Shown one piece after another: positions 53,982 to 62,476 of a stretch of DNA of 64,000 nucleotides (within the stretch, counting starts at the first letter, position 1; each line of letters begins with the position of its first letter). Origin of the DNA: Acidilutibacter cellobiosedens (GTDB lineage: Bacteria > Bacillota > Clostridia > Tissierellales > Acidilutibacteraceae); assembly GCF_004103715.1 (NCBI RefSeq), contig NZ_CP035282.1:3434501-3498500 (forward strand), written 5' to 3'. Under the pieces are notes generated by a model, which worked only from the letters and a program-made list of their open reading frames with translations, was not told where the DNA came from and made no database searches. The position numbers and the translations under genes are program-made.

Positions 53982-54707
53982 TCAATTCCAAGTTTCAACG
54001 ATACAATTAGCTGAGGTAATTTTGTTTTCAAAATCTTCCTTGTATTTCTCCCCTATTGATATAGGTTCTTCTATACTTATAAGTTTAATACTGTCATTAT
54101 TAAATTTTTCAATATACCTAATATTTACTATATAGCCTCTATGGCACCTTACAAAGTCTTTTGTCAGTTTATTTAAATCATCCAATAGCTTTTCCAAAGT
54201 AAACGTATAGGAAGAAAGAGAAATTTCTTTATTAACGGTGAATACATTTATTGATTTTTTTGCCGATTCAATATAAATGATTTCATTTGTTCTAACAACA
54301 TAGGAAAAATCTTTTTTCTTCAATATAATGTATGGTCCGGAATTATCGCACAACTCCGATGGATTTTTTCTCCTGTTCTTTTCTATAAAAAAATCGGTTA
54401 CATAATTCCAACAATGCATTTCCTTTAACATATCGCTTTTTGCCATAGAAACGAAAAAAACAAAAAATATAGGTGTTAGTCTATAAACATCCATATTTCT
54501 TATTTTTTTAGCTAATCCAATAGGTGAACAATTCTTTAAACCAACATCCAGCATAAATAAATCATAACGATCTGTTTTTATATATCTTAGGAATTCTTCA
54601 ACACAATTCGCTACAGTGATATTTAAATCGCTACGTATAGATTTTTCTGCTTCTGCCAAACTCTTTACAAAAATTGAATTATCTTTGACCAATAGCAATT
54701 TATTCAT
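53982..54707 (-). CDS. LytTR-family response regulator
   Basis: 241 residues. The N-terminal receiver domain has the phospho-acceptor region FMLDVGLKN. The acidic pair near the N-terminus is degenerate (LLLVKDNS), so phosphorylation is doubtful. The C-terminal LytTR DNA-binding domain is clear (IIYIESAKKSINVFT, DFVRCHRGYIVNIRYIEKF). LytTR regulators usually bind pairs of direct repeats upstream of peptide and transporter operons. There is no histidine kinase in the window. Its upstream region carries the type 2 element also found before ABC system 1. Confidence 0.9.
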   Translation of the reverse strand: MNKLLLVKDNSIFVKSLAEAEKSIRSDLNITVANCVEEFLRYIKTDRYDLFMLDVGLKNCSPIGLAKKIRNMDVYRLTPIFFVFFVSMAKSDMLKEMHCWNYVTDFFIEKNRRKNPSELCDNSGPYIILKKKDFSYVVRTNEIIYIESAKKSINVFTVNKEISLSSYTFTLEKLLDDLNKLTKDFVRCHRGYIVNIRYIEKFNNDSIKLISIEEPISIGEKYKEDFENKITSANCIVETWN

Positions 54708-54749
54708 TTAAATACCCCCTTCGAACATTTATGTTAATTTATTTACTTC

Positions 54750-54796
54750 TATAATTATTATAATTCTACATTATTTTTTTATTTCCTCTAAAAGAA
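54750..54796 (-). promoter_or_regulatory. Conserved upstream element, type 2 copy
   Basis: It matches 46170-46215 over about 40 positions, including TATAATTATTA, ATTCTACATTATTTT and TTCCTCTAAAA. It lies upstream of the LytTR gene, which may therefore control itself and ABC system 1. Confidence 0.5.
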
Positions 54797-54829
54797 TTAA
54801 ATAATATTATTTAATTTTATAATTATCAA

Positions 54830-55560
54830 ATACTTATAAAAAACAATTTTTATATTATTTGGATATGACTCTCCTAATGATAATTCAGGCTTAGAGCTAT
54901 CAATTTTATAAAAATTATAGAAATATCCTTTTTTCTCTATTAATTCATTAAAATTTGCATTTTTTGCCATACTCCCTTTATCTATAAATAAAATTTCACC
55001 ATATCTTCTAAATATATATCCATTTAATTTATGAGTTACTGTTATGATTGTTACATCATCTATACCGACTAATATATCCTCAATATTATATGCGGTTTAA
55101 GTACCTAATGCCGATGTGGCTTCACCTAAAATTAATATGGGAGTATGTTGTATTAATGCTCGAGCTATTGCTATCCTCTATTTTTGTTTTCCAGATAGGT
55201 CGGAACCATTTTCCCCGACTAAAGAATTCAATCCTTTCTCCATATTATTAATAAACTTATCTGCACCGCTTATTTGTAAACTTTCAGATATCTTATTGTC
55301 AGAAAAGTCTTTTGATAAACATATATTGTATTTTAAAGATTTATCAAACATATATATTTTGATGTATGGTTGATATTAACCTTACAATGGACGATTGGTT
55401 CACTGTTCTGATCTCATTCTCATCAATCATTATTTCTCCATCATAATTATCATAATAATCTAAAATCAATTTAATAAGAATTATTTTATCACATCCGCCT
55501 TCCCTGACAATCGCATATTTTTTGTTTTTTTCAAATTTATATGTAAAATTGTCTATTGCT
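54830..55560 (-). pseudogene. Broken ABC exporter ATPase domain
   Basis: Pieces of an exporter ATPase like that of system 4 can be read leftward: KYAIVREGGCDKIILIKLIL (decayed Walker A), DYYDNYDGEIMIDENEIR, a signature region LSGKQK followed by a stop, IAIARALIQHTPILILGEATSALGT followed by a second stop, then IITVTHKLNGYI. The membrane domain is missing. A frame change near 55370 also interrupts it. Confidence 0.8.
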
Positions 55561-55577
55561 TTTTGCTCCCATCATAA

Positions 55578-55673
55578 GTAGATGCCTTAAAATTAGGAAA
55601 AGATCACAAATTAGTTAGCCACATAGAGAAAAAGATTAGAGATGAGAAATATTCTCCAGATGCTGTAATTTGA
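55578..55673 (+). mobile_element. IS30-family transposase scrap
   Basis: A 31-codon fragment ends LVSHIEKKIRDEKYSPDAVI and a stop. It matches the region just after the DNA-binding part of IS30-type transposases (KYSPDAV-G-I). No start, catalytic DDE domain or terminal repeats remain. It lies next to the broken ABC gene and marks past insertion in this island. Confidence 0.65.
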
Positions 55674-55850
55674 CATTTGAAACACTCTCTTAAATTTTGG
55701 TTATACTTAGTTTTGGGGGTTTTCAAAATACCATTTAATTAATTTACTTTTGGTTATAATATTTTTTATCTATATTATTATATTAAAATTTCTTTAGAGA
55801 AAAAATCTTTGGGAAAGAGCCAATCTCATTTTGTAAAAAATACCTTTTTT

Positions 55851-56540
55851 CTAATCTACCATTCTTTTTCGATATGAGTATATAAATAGACAAATACTAA
55901 TTAGTAGCCATGTCGAAATGGTAGCACAATTAAATTTCATATTTTGTTTTTTTAGTAATTCTAACATCGCATTCGTTGGTAAATAGCGTGCAAACATTCC
56001 AATACTATCATTTAAATTGCCAAGAGCAGTAGGAATTAATAGAATTAAAATCAAAGGTGTCGATAGAATGCTAGTTGACATTTGATTTTTAGAAAGTATT
56101 CCTATTACAGCGCCTAAGCAAATTAAACTTATATTTGTAATCGAAGAAGTTAAAAAATACCAGCTATAATCTATAGTCGCACCAGTTAATAAATACACAA
56201 TGGTCCCGACAAACTGAGTTAAACAAAAAATTATAAACGTTTTTGAAAATAAGAACTCAATTGGAGACACATTTGCAAGCATCAATGTTCTTAATGTATT
56301 TTTTTCTTTTTCTTCTGATATTGAAATTGCCATTGAAGATATAGGCATTGTGCATACACTCATTAATAAACCAATAGTAAACACATAAAAAGAATCCATT
56401 TTTTTACCACCAAAACTAAATTTATGATAAAGTTCCGTGAATAATATCGGAAGCAATGTAAAAATTATTGTATTACTATTTCTAAGATTATTACGAATAT
56501 CTTTTATTAATAAAGCCTTTATCTTATTCAGTTTCTTCAA
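55851..56540 (-). CDS. ABC-2-type permease (RiPP cluster, last gene)
   Basis: 229 residues with six helices. The central CMPISSMAISISEEKEKNTL motif is typical of ABC-2/NatB permeases. The start is TTG at 56540 behind GGGAGG, overlapping the ATPase gene by 4 bp. With that ATPase it forms an exporter or self-immunity transporter for the cluster product. Confidence 0.78.
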   Translation of the reverse strand: MKKLNKIKALLIKDIRNNLRNSNTIIFTLLPILFTELYHKFSFGGKKMDSFYVFTIGLLMSVCTMPISSMAISISEEKEKNTLRTLMLANVSPIEFLFSKTFIIFCLTQFVGTIVYLLTGATIDYSWYFLTSSITNISLICLGAVIGILSKNQMSTSILSTPLILILLIPTALGNLNDSIGMFARYLPTNAMLELLKKQNMKFNCATISTWLLISICLFIYSYRKRMVD

Positions 56541-57385
56541 TATAAATTCCTCCCAGTAATTTTAAGAAAAACCTCTTCTAAATTTGGTTCTGATGAGTGT
56601 ATTGTAAGTATGCCTCCATTTTTTTCAAACCAATTCATAAGATCATAAAGTCCTTCTTTGTTCTTCTCCACTATTTTTTGTTTTCCATTTTTAGCCTTTG
56701 CATATACTGTATCGTTGCTATATTCCAGTTTTAATTTTTCTGGTGTATCACAAGCACATATTTTCCCTTGATTAAGAATTGCAACCCTATCACATAATTT
56801 ATCTGCCTCTTCCATATTATGTGTTGTGAGAAAAATTGTAGTTCCAGTATTATTTAGTTCAATAAGATATTCATGTATATTCTTTGCAGTTATAGGATCC
56901 AATCCAGATGTTGGCTCGTCTAAAAAAAGTAGCTTAGGTTTATGTAATATAGCACAAGCAAGCATTAATCTTTGTTTCATACCTTTCGATAAATTACTTG
57001 CCTTTTTTTTACACTCATCTATAAGATCAACTGCTTTTAATATTTTTTCTATTGTAACTTCAGTTAATGAGTGTATTCCAGCAAACAATTCTAGATTTTC
57101 TTGAATAGTCAGTCGTTCATAAAAACCTGTCGTGTCAGATAAAACACCAATATTATCGAAGAAGTTATTCTGAGACAGTGCAATAGGATTCCCAAATATT
57201 GATATTTGACCTTTATCAGCATTTAATTGTTTTGTCAATAATTTGATTGTTGTTGTTTTACCTGCACCACTTGGCCCTAAAAATCCAAATATTTCTCCTT
57301 CATCAACTTCAAAAGATAGCCCGGAAAGGGCTTCTTGTTTCCCAAAAAATTTATATACATCTACCATTCTTATTAAAATATCCAT
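56537..57385 (-). CDS. ABC transporter ATPase (RiPP cluster)
   Basis: 282 residues: Walker A GPSGAGKTT, signature LSKGMKQR, Walker B LLFLDEPTSG, LTTHNMEEA. The C-terminal extension ends NLEEVFLKITG, as in antibiotic-export ATPases. GGAGG is 8 bp before ATG 57385; a longer start at 57400 is less likely. It lies 22 bp after the other cluster ATPase. Confidence 0.88.
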   Translation of the reverse strand: MDILIRMVDVYKFFGKQEALSGLSFEVDEGEIFGFLGPSGAGKTTTIKLLTKQLNADKGQISIFGNPIALSQNNFFDNIGVLSDTTGFYERLTIQENLELFAGIHSLTEVTIEKILKAVDLIDECKKKASNLSKGMKQRLMLACAILHKPKLLFLDEPTSGLDPITAKNIHEYLIELNNTGTTIFLTTHNMEEADKLCDRVAILNQGKICACDTPEKLKLEYSNDTVYAKAKNGKQKIVEKNKEGLYDLMNWFEKNGGILTIHSSEPNLEEVFLKITGRNLY

Positions 57386-57407
57386 TACTATTTCCTCCAT
57401 TATACAC

Positions 57408-58076
57408 TTAAGAAAATATTTTTAGATATATTCGCTCGATTTCTTGCATATTAATATTTTCAAGCATTGCTTTTCCTTCTTTTATAAATACCACCTTTGT
57501 AGCAACATTTTTTACAAAATCAAGTACATGACTTGAAAGGATTGTAATTTTCCCTTTTATACTACGCTCTCGTAACAACTCCTTTAACTTTATCAATGTC
57601 ATCGTGTCTATTCCGTTTGTTGGTTCATCAAGTACAAGCAGATATGGATCCCCGACCAAGGAGGCTATTAATGCTACTTTCTTCCTTTGTCCTTGTGACA
57701 AATTTTTTAATTTATAATCTGCATATTGTTCTACGTTAAAGTAATATATTAACCGATCAATATTCTCATATGTTGTAATATTTTTCATACCAGCAATAAA
57801 TTTTAAAAATTGATAGGCATTCAAATTATCAATTAAATATGGTATTTCAGGTAAGTAGCCAATTTTATTTTTGCATTGAAAAATCGGTTTCCCGTTAAGT
57901 AGACATTCTCCCTTATCCTGACGATGTACATCACATATTATTTTGAGCAATGTGGATTTACCAGCTCCATTTGGCCCAACAATGGCTAAAATATCGCCAG
58001 AATTAGCTATAAAATCAGCATATAATAAACCAATCCCAGGAGCATATTCTTTTGAAATATTATAAAGGCATAACAT
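57408..58076 (-). CDS. ABC transporter ATPase, short (RiPP cluster)
   Basis: 222 residues: Walker A GPNGAGKST, signature LSQGQRKK, Walker B LLVLDEPTNG, LSSHVLDF. It is a minimal ATPase without the C-terminal extension. It overlaps the 424-aa membrane protein gene by one base, so these two form one transporter, separate from the ATPase/permease pair downstream. Confidence 0.88.
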   Translation of the reverse strand: MLCLYNISKEYAPGIGLLYADFIANSGDILAIVGPNGAGKSTLLKIICDVHRQDKGECLLNGKPIFQCKNKIGYLPEIPYLIDNLNAYQFLKFIAGMKNITTYENIDRLIYYFNVEQYADYKLKNLSQGQRKKVALIASLVGDPYLLVLDEPTNGIDTMTLIKLKELLRERSIKGKITILSSHVLDFVKNVATKVVFIKEGKAMLENINMQEIERIYLKIFS

Positions 58077-59350
58077 TAATCACGACCTCCACAGAAAATT
58101 TTTTGCGCTTTCTTTGTTGCTATCAACAAATATAAAACCGGAAGTGCCGGGAAAATCACAGTAATAAAAAGTAAAATAGTAAGTATTATTATAAATTTAT
58201 CCTGAGAATATAAATATCTCATAATAAGAACACATTGCATAGCACAAAGAAGTATGTTAATTATCAATACTATGCATAGTATTACAATCAAATTCATAAC
58301 TGAATAAGAACCATTAAGTAATGAAATTTCTAAAAAAGTTAACGATGGAATAAGCAGTACTGTCGAAACACTAAAAATTTTTGATACAAAATATTTATGT
58401 TGGCTAATAGGTAGGGTACGTATAAACGATATGTTTGACATATCATCTTTCATTATTTCTTCACTAAGTGTTGAGGTTACAAACGTATAAATAATTGCTA
58501 TAAGATAATTAGCATGTATATTGAAGTGGTATATTGCCGAAAGGCAACCTAAAATCAATGCAATAATATAAAATGCAGCAACTATAGGATTTGATAATGA
58601 AGATATTATATCTTTATAAAAGAGATTGCAATACATATTTGTAAAAATTTTTTTACTATGCTCTTTAATTTTTCGTCTTTTTGTATTTAATATGATTATT
58701 TCATAGGTATGATCTTTTGTACTATATAAAATTAACCATACAAAATACAAACATAGGATATACCACTTAGCGACAAAAAATTTAGAATATAGAATCATAA
58801 AAACACTATTGCCACCTTTATAGATAAATACTGATATAATTACAGCTAACAATGGTATACATAGTAGAATGATTGATATACATCTATTTTTGACTATCCA
58901 TTTTTTAATAATGGTATATAAATCATATATTGCTATCGAAATTACAATAATCCCCCAAAAACTGTATATCGCCTGATACACAGCAGTACCATTATTAACA
59001 TTCCAAAAAAGAATACATAATAAAGTATACACCAAAGCACATGGTAACACTTTGCAGCATATAACGAACCCACGAAAAAAAGAAGAAAGTTGTAGTGACC
59101 GAAAGAAACGATATTCTTGTGAATTTACATATCTTTCCATACAAAAAATGCCAGAAACACAAAGAACGATAAATAAATAGATTTGAATGATACAAACACG
59201 CATATGTATTTTATTACTTACAAAAGACATATGAAGTACGTCTTCCATGATAAGCAATAAAAATATAGATAGTATTAATATGACATACAATATTTTCTTA
59301 AGTATACTTGTATTAATTTCCATATGCATATAGTAAAAATACTTTTTCAT
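58076..59350 (-). CDS. Large ABC-permease-like membrane protein (RiPP cluster)
   Basis: 424 residues with about ten helices in two halves and a basic central loop (LNTKRRKIKEHSKKIF). In the second half NISFIRTLPISQHKYFVSKI is a typical coupling-helix region of ABC-2-like permeases. AAGGAG lies before the ATG. It is cotranscribed with the short ATPase. The substrate is probably the modified peptide of the cluster, by position only. Confidence 0.7.
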   Translation of the reverse strand: MKKYFYYMHMEINTSILKKILYVILILSIFLLLIMEDVLHMSFVSNKIHMRVCIIQIYLFIVLCVSGIFCMERYVNSQEYRFFRSLQLSSFFRGFVICCKVLPCALVYTLLCILFWNVNNGTAVYQAIYSFWGIIVISIAIYDLYTIIKKWIVKNRCISIILLCIPLLAVIISVFIYKGGNSVFMILYSKFFVAKWYILCLYFVWLILYSTKDHTYEIIILNTKRRKIKEHSKKIFTNMYCNLFYKDIISSLSNPIVAAFYIIALILGCLSAIYHFNIHANYLIAIIYTFVTSTLSEEIMKDDMSNISFIRTLPISQHKYFVSKIFSVSTVLLIPSLTFLEISLLNGSYSVMNLIVILCIVLIINILLCAMQCVLIMRYLYSQDKFIIILTILLFITVIFPALPVLYLLIATKKAQKIFCGGRD

Positions 59351-59450
59351 TCGGATTTCAACTCCTTGTAAACATAATCATAAACGCTTCCATTCAGATA
59401 TTTCTTCCGTGTCTATATGCTAGCAGATAAGAGAAAACTACTTGTAAAAA

Positions 59451-60071
59451 TCAATAATTAGTATTTATAAACATACTCTTTATAGTATCGAATACATATC
59501 GTATATTAGAAGTATGTTTTAGAGCCTTAACAAAAATATAGCCATCACTTTCGTAGCCAACAATCTTTGATGGAAATAAGGATAGTATAGGCAATATCAG
59601 TAAAGATATCGCAATAGGTTTCCTGTATCTAATTTTTAAAAAATATATAATAATAACAACAGTTAATGAAAATAAAAAGGAAAAAAAGGCACCATTAAAA
59701 GCAATAGATGCTAAGTCCTTTTCCTTTAAATCTGATTTTGTAAATCGAACAGATGCACTATAACATAATAATGGTATTGTTTTAATATAAATCACACGTA
59801 AAATAATACCTTGAATTGCTGAAAATCGGCCTAAATGTACAGCGGTTAGGACATGCAATGATTCTTCAACTGCTAAAGATAGCAGAAAAGAAAAAGTACA
59901 TATTGGCAAAAGAACAAGTTTTGTCTCTTTGAAAATATCAAATAAAGATAACAGTGCAAATATAAACAAAATTTTACTTTTGCATAATACACCATGTCCT
60001 AATATAGAACGCACTATCTGTAAAAAGGAAATTTTCTTGTTTAAGTACATCTGTAAAATTCTAAGATTCAT
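59451..60071 (-). CDS. Membrane protein resembling a degenerate M50 (site-2) metalloprotease
   Basis: About 206 residues with five or six helices. One helix carries LAVEESLHVLTAVHLGR, in the place where M50 proteases have HExxH, here changed to EExxH. A later YESDGYIF resembles the DG motif of the third metal ligand. If the relation is right, the first zinc ligand is lost and the protein may be inactive, or have another role such as immunity. The ATG at 60071 lies 8 bp beyond the radical SAM stop; the open frame extends upstream to 60176 within that gene. Confidence 0.55.
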   Translation of the reverse strand: MNLRILQMYLNKKISFLQIVRSILGHGVLCKSKILFIFALLSLFDIFKETKLVLLPICTFSFLLSLAVEESLHVLTAVHLGRFSAIQGIILRVIYIKTIPLLCYSASVRFTKSDLKEKDLASIAFNGAFFSFLFSLTVVIIIYFLKIRYRKPIAISLLILPILSLFPSKIVGYESDGYIFVKALKHTSNIRYVFDTIKSMFINTNY

Positions 60072-60078
60072 TTTTGCA

Positions 60079-61452
60079 TTATTCTCCTTTAACATTAAAA
60101 ATCGATTTTCGTATATATTCAGTACGTTTTTTATGCGATTCCGAACAATTAATCGACTTGCTGGTAGAAGCATCAAAAAAATATGTTTGTATTTCTTGTG
60201 TTGTAAGGTGTTTAGTATTCATAACAGAAGTATACGTAGTATAATGATCCCAGTTCTTATCAAATATTTCAAGACCAAGTTCATCAGCATGGTTAAACAT
60301 ATATGTCCCTGGATAAGGAGTTGAGATTGAATATACAATATACGCCCCTATAGATGATAACTCTTCTGCAAAAGCAATACTTTCTTCTGTTGTAGTTCTT
60401 GTATCATCAGGATTCCCGATAATAAAGCAGCATGAAGTTGGAATTTCAGCTTCTGCAGCTAAAGAAAAAGCTTTTCGTATTTGTTCCAAGCTTATTCCTT
60501 TTCTCATACTATTAAGCATAGTCTGAGAGCCACTTTCCACGCCAAACTGTATAGATACACAGCCGCTTTTCTTTAACCATTTCATTAGATCTTTGGTTAC
60601 AATATCTACGCGTGATTCACAAGCCCATTGAAAATTATTATCTTTATTTTTCTTTTTAGTAAACTCGTTAATTAATAATTCAAGACGTTCTACATCTGCA
60701 GTTACAGTATCATCAACAAAATGAAAATAGTTAATACCTAGTTTGGTTAAATAGTCTATCTCATCAACTACACTTTGCGCACTTCTACTTCTGTATCTTC
60801 CACCTCCCATAGCTCCAGCAGCACAGAAAATACATCTACCAGGACAACCTCTGCTTGATGAAATTGTACCAGGAGTTCTATACTTATTAATTTCAACAAA
60901 TTTTCGTTCTGGAAATGGTATCTCATCCAAATTTGTAATAAAAGCTCGATTTTTCGTTTTCATAACTTTATTTCCATCTCTATATACAATGCCTCTTATT
61001 TCATATAAAGATGTGATACTTTTCCCAATATAAAAATCGCATAACTCCTTAAGCGTTTCTTCTCCCTCCCGTAGAGAAATAATATCAACAAATGAATTTT
61101 TCAACGCATCATTATATTCAAATGTTACATGAGCTCCACCCATAACAATTATAATGCTATCATCCGTTTCTTTACAAAGTTTTGCTATGCGTAAACCGCA
61201 TTGATATGATTCTGTAGTTGTTGAAATGCCAATTATACGTGGCTTTTTAATGTTTATTATATCAATTATAGTACCAATATTGTTGTGCTCAAGTTGAAGA
61301 TCACAAATTTCAGCAACATAATTATGGATTTTAAGGTATGTAGCAATACTACAAATTCCAAGTGGAGGATAACTTGTAACACGATTAGATATCACTGCCA
61401 GAGGAGATGGAGAAGGTGCTGCAATTAATAGTACATCCAATAACCTTTTCAT
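60079..61452 (-). CDS. B12-binding-domain radical SAM enzyme (RiPP cluster)
   Basis: 457 residues. The N-terminal Rossmann-like cobalamin-binding domain (about 1-140: YPPLGICSIATYLKIHNY, RIIGISTTTESYQ, IIVMGGAHVTF) lacks the DxHxxG motif, as is usual in class B radical SAM enzymes. The radical SAM barrel (about 190-400) has the cluster motif SRGCPGRCIFC (Cx3Cx2C) and FHFVDDTVT, FGVESGS. Class B enzymes methylate unactivated carbons, including Val and Ile side chains in peptides. It follows the PqqD-like gene after 150 bp. AAGGAGG precedes the ATG. Confidence 0.9.
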   Translation of the reverse strand: MKRLLDVLLIAAPSPSPLAVISNRVTSYPPLGICSIATYLKIHNYVAEICDLQLEHNNIGTIIDIINIKKPRIIGISTTTESYQCGLRIAKLCKETDDSIIIVMGGAHVTFEYNDALKNSFVDIISLREGEETLKELCDFYIGKSITSLYEIRGIVYRDGNKVMKTKNRAFITNLDEIPFPERKFVEINKYRTPGTISSSRGCPGRCIFCAAGAMGGGRYRSRSAQSVVDEIDYLTKLGINYFHFVDDTVTADVERLELLINEFTKKKNKDNNFQWACESRVDIVTKDLMKWLKKSGCVSIQFGVESGSQTMLNSMRKGISLEQIRKAFSLAAEAEIPTSCCFIIGNPDDTRTTTEESIAFAEELSSIGAYIVYSISTPYPGTYMFNHADELGLEIFDKNWDHYTTYTSVMNTKHLTTQEIQTYFFDASTSKSINCSESHKKRTEYIRKSIFNVKGE

Positions 61453-61603
61453 TTTTTCCCTCCTTAAGCAAAATTCTAAAAAGATACTGCCATATTTTGA
61501 ATAATTTCAAGACCATAACTAAACTGTAACAGTAGATACAAGCATAATCAGATATATTAATTAATGTAAAAAATAATTACCTACTCTACTTATTTATATA
61601 CAT

Positions 61604-61900
61604 CTATGCTAAAGGATCCCAATTATATACGATAAGATCTTTCTCAGCCATCTGATCGAGTAGTAAACAAACATCTCGATTAATTTGATCTATAGAAGCT
61701 CCTGTAAAGTTTTCAGTAATCTTTTCACCTAATTCACGTATAGTTGCGTTACCATCTATTCGGGCCCAAAGGAATGCCCCTACGCCAGATATCCTAAAAA
61801 TGCCTTCTCCTTTTATACTCGCAACATACAATTTAGTCTCTTCTTTATCTGTTTTAAAAATAGAAGTCCTACGCCATGGTATATAGTCAAGTTTATCCAT
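61604..61900 (-). CDS. PqqD-like peptide chaperone
   Basis: 98 residues with the PqqD fold pattern: a beta-hairpin start, then FRISGVGAFLWARIDGNATI, RELGEKITENF and INRDVCLLLDQMAEKDLIV. PqqD proteins bind the leader of a ribosomal precursor peptide and present it to a radical SAM enzyme. It lies 60 bp after the 43-aa precursor candidate and 150 bp before the radical SAM gene, all on one strand. GAGGTG precedes the ATG. Confidence 0.88.
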   Translation of the reverse strand: MDKLDYIPWRRTSIFKTDKEETKLYVASIKGEGIFRISGVGAFLWARIDGNATIRELGEKITENFTGASIDQINRDVCLLLDQMAEKDLIVYNWDPLA

Positions 61901-61924
61901 AATTTTTCACCTCAATTAATTATG

Positions 61925-62149
61925 TAGCGAGAGATTCAATAATTTTTAATTAATTATAACTACTCACCAGGAGATGGTATTAAAACTCCTACAATAACAA
62001 TTAAGACTCCAACAACAATAGGAGCGTGCGTTTCAACAATATCAGATTCTTCTACCCAATCCATAACAGGTGATGAATATACTTTCTTCATTATGCTCAC
62101 CTCCTCTCTTTCTCTTTATTCTTATACTCGCCAAAAGAATCTCTCGCTA
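61925..62149. repeat. 13-bp inverted repeat flanking the precursor gene
   Basis: TAGCGAGAGATTC at 61925-61937 occurs in exact inversion at 62137-62149. In the leftward transcript the two copies flank the peptide gene and could pair 5' to 3'. Confidence 0.7.
61960..62091 (-). CDS. Candidate RiPP precursor peptide
   Basis: 43 residues, too short for routine gene calls. A very strong ribosome-binding site (GAGGAGGTGAGC) stands before the ATG at 62091. The leader begins MKKVYSSPVMDWVEESD. It has the Y-x-x-P motif followed by acidic residues, as in precursors recognised by PqqD-like domains. The C-terminal part is very hydrophobic and Val/Ile/Gly-rich (IVVGVLIVIVGVLI) and ends PSPGE. It contains no Cys, Ser or Thr for thioether rings in that core, which fits C-methylation better than lanthionine or sactionine chemistry. 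It is the first gene of the PqqD/radical SAM operon. The product is unknown. Confidence 0.75.
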   Translation of the reverse strand: MKKVYSSPVMDWVEESDIVETHAPIVVGVLIVIVGVLIPSPGE

Positions 62150-62360
62150 TTTGTAACCAGTAAAAAAACAAAAACACAGTATGACCCTAACGTAATATTC
62201 TTATAGTAGATATTTATATATTATTAATTTCAGTATACAAATATAGTTCATAGGTAGCTCCGATCACAATAATAAATATTCTTTGTTGCCATCTTCATAG
62301 GATAAAAGGTAAAACTAAGTCCACAAATAAGTATTACATTTTATAATATCAGCCCCCACC

Positions 62361-62412
62361 CCTATATCGTTTTCCTACCTTAATTTTATCACTCCCCCAA
62401 AACATATCAATA
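62361..62412 (-). promoter_or_regulatory. Shared 52-bp promoter element, copy D (RiPP operon)
   Basis: Minus strand: TTGATA, 16 bp, TAAAAT, then a gap and AGGAAAACGATATAGG. The next leftward gene is the precursor, 270 bp away. The rest of the 62092-62476 gap holds only the leader region and the 13-bp repeat arm. Confidence 0.7.
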
Positions 62413-62476
62413 ACTTTGGACAAACAGTACTTTTATCAATATGAACAGTCTATTTATCAACATAAATTATTTCCCT

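Noticed and set aside
61960-62091. Lasso or lanthipeptide precursor
   Set aside because: The leader motif is reminiscent, but no cyclase, asparagine-synthetase-like or lanthionine enzyme is in the operon, and the core lacks Cys and Ser/Thr pairs.
62130-62290. 16-codon ORF in the precursor leader region
   Set aside because: Weak ribosome-binding site and no recognisable features; probably chance.
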